In this document: piece by piece, positions 4,505-5,382 of the stretch
Layout of the letters: each line of letters opens with the position of its first letter
Numbering within the stretch: the first letter of the stretch is position 1
Assembly: GCA_023247285.1 (NCBI GenBank)
Contig: JAHFGU010000113.1
Span: 1-5,382, forward strand
DNA from: Candidatus Omnitrophota bacterium
GTDB taxonomy: Bacteria > Omnitrophota > Koll11 > Aquiviventales > Aquiviventaceae
DNA: 5,382 nucleotides
Direction: 5' to 3'
The notes under the pieces: model-generated
Seen by the model: only the letters and a program-made list of their open reading frames with translations
What the model was told of the DNA's origin: nothing
Databases searched by the model: none
Position numbers and translations under genes: made by a program

Positions 4505-5382
4505 ATGAGCCATGTCATTGGGCTGAAATGCCGCGAGTGCGGCCGCCTCTATCCGAAGGAAGTCATCTTCGTCTGCGAGTACTGCTTCGGCAGCGTCGAG
4601 GTGGACTACGACTACGACGCGATCCGCCGGACGCTCACGCGCGAGGCCATCGCGGCGCGGCCGAAATCGCTCTGGCGGTACCGCGAGCTGCTGCCGATCG
4701 AAGGCGAGCCGACCGTCGGGCTCACCTCCGGCTTCACCCCGTTCTTCCGGGCCCAGCGGCTGGCCGACGCCCTGGGCGTGCGCGAGCTCTACATCAAAGA
4801 CGACTCCGTCTGCCATCCCACGCTCTCCTTCAAGGACCGCGTGGTCTCCGTCGCGCTGACGCGGGCGATGGAGCTGGGCTTCGACACGGTGGCGTGCGCC
4901 TCGACCGGCAACCTGGCCAACTCGGTCTCCGCGCACGCGGCGCGCGCCGGGCTGGCGCGCTACATCTTCACTCCCGCCGACCTTGAAATGGGCAAGGTCG
5001 TCGCCTCGCTCATCTATCGCCCGACGCTGGTGGCGGTGGAGGGCACGTACGACGAGGTGAACCGGCTCTGCGCGGAGATCGGCGCGAAATACCCCTGGGC
5101 CTTCGTCAATATCAACATCCGGCCCTACTACGCGGAAGGGTCGAAGACCTATGGATTTGAGATCGTCGAGCAGCTCGGCTGGCGCGCGCCGCAGCACATC
5201 GTGATCCCGGCCGCCGGCGGATCGCTCATCACGAAGATCAGCAAGGCGCTCAAAGAGCTGACGCTGCTCGGCCTGCTGAGCCCAACGGCCACGAAGCTCT
5301 ACGCCGCCCAGGCCGCCGGCTGCGCGCCGATCGTCACCACGATCAAGGAGCGCAGCGACATCGTCAAGCCGGTCAAGCCGAA
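4505..5382 (+). CDS. thrC: Threonine synthase, N-terminal zinc-ribbon type, 3'-truncated by the window edge
   Basis: This PLP enzyme converts O-phospho-L-homoserine to L-threonine and phosphate. The frame is open from ATG 4505 to the end of the window, giving 292 codons plus 2 nt of roughly 400 expected. An N-terminal zinc ribbon is clear: Cys9-x2-Cys12 and Cys24-x2-Cys27 in CRECG and CEYCFG. The fold-type II core follows: LTSGFTPF (73-80), the PLP lysine Lys110 in TLSFKDR, ASTGN (132-136), VNINIRPYYAEGSKT (201-215) and the phosphate loop PAAGGSL (235-241). The final visible residues, IVKPVKP, match the family just before its C-terminal third. There is no strong Shine-Dalgarno sequence. The ATG 7 nt further on is out of frame. 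Homoserine derivatives are also acceptors in carrier-protein sulfhydrylation in other bacteria, but every visible residue here supports ordinary threonine synthase. Confidence 0.96.
   Translation, partial: MSHVIGLKCRECGRLYPKEVIFVCEYCFGSVEVDYDYDAIRRTLTREAIAARPKSLWRYRELLPIEGEPTVGLTSGFTPFFRAQRLADALGVRELYIKDDSVCHPTLSFKDRVVSVALTRAMELGFDTVACASTGNLANSVSAHAARAGLARYIFTPADLEMGKVVASLIYRPTLVAVEGTYDEVNRLCAEIGAKYPWAFVNINIRPYYAEGSKTYGFEIVEQLGWRAPQHIVIPAAGGSLITKISKALKELTLLGLLSPTATKLYAAQAAGCAPIVTTIKERSDIVKPVKP

Noticed and set aside
4421..5197. Minus-strand open frame of 258 codons opposite thrC
   Set aside because: The plus strand here encodes unmistakable threonine synthase; the antisense product is Arg/Asp/Gly/Val-rich and without motifs.

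Overview
The window is about two-thirds G+C. It is a compact run of co-directional (+ strand) genes with no RNA genes, insertion sequences or CRISPR arrays. The codon use and the gene set suggest a GC-rich, free-living bacterium: a homo-oligomeric zinc-type ATP sulfurylase, a JAMM peptidase beside cysteine synthase, and a zinc-ribbon threonine synthase. I would guess Nitrospirota, Methylomirabilota/Rokubacteria or a neighbouring lineage, but nothing here fixes the phylum.

Layout. Positions 1-755 hold the C-terminal two-thirds of sulfate adenylyltransferase (sat). Positions 773-1612 and 1617-2393 encode the ATPase and the permease of a nitrate/sulfonate/taurine-type ABC importer; its substrate-binding protein is not in the window. 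Positions 2394-2834 encode a JAMM (M67) metallopeptidase whose first codons run through a G-rich heptamer tandem repeat. Positions 2902-3138 encode a TusA-fold protein that overlaps cysteine synthase cysK (3135-4073) by ATGA. A 148-bp stretch follows that contains stacked inverted repeats and a possible 38-codon ORF. Positions 4222-4482 encode a second TusA-fold protein, this one without the catalytic cysteine. Threonine synthase thrC starts at 4505 and runs off the right edge; it is open to the window end.

How the genes fit together. Sat activates sulfate, the ABC importer probably brings in a sulfur oxyanion or organosulfonate, and CysK makes cysteine. A JAMM peptidase beside a cysteine synthase recalls the mycobacterial mec-cysO-cysM module, in which sulfide travels as a thiocarboxylate on a ubiquitin-like carrier and the JAMM enzyme releases the product. 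The two TusA-like proteins around cysK fit a protein-bound sulfur relay. The expected carrier (CysO/ThiS/MoaD-like) and its activating enzyme (ThiF/MoeB-like) are not visible here and would have to lie outside the window. Gene spacings of 17, 4, 0, 67, -4, 148 (or 35 then -3 if the small ORF is real) and 22 bp are consistent with one transcription unit or two adjacent ones.

The most notable points are: the heptamer repeat, which could form a G-quadruplex and cause frame slippage at the start of the JAMM gene; the complementary decay of the active-site motif in the two TusA paralogues; and the abutting perfect 9-bp hairpins just upstream of the second one.
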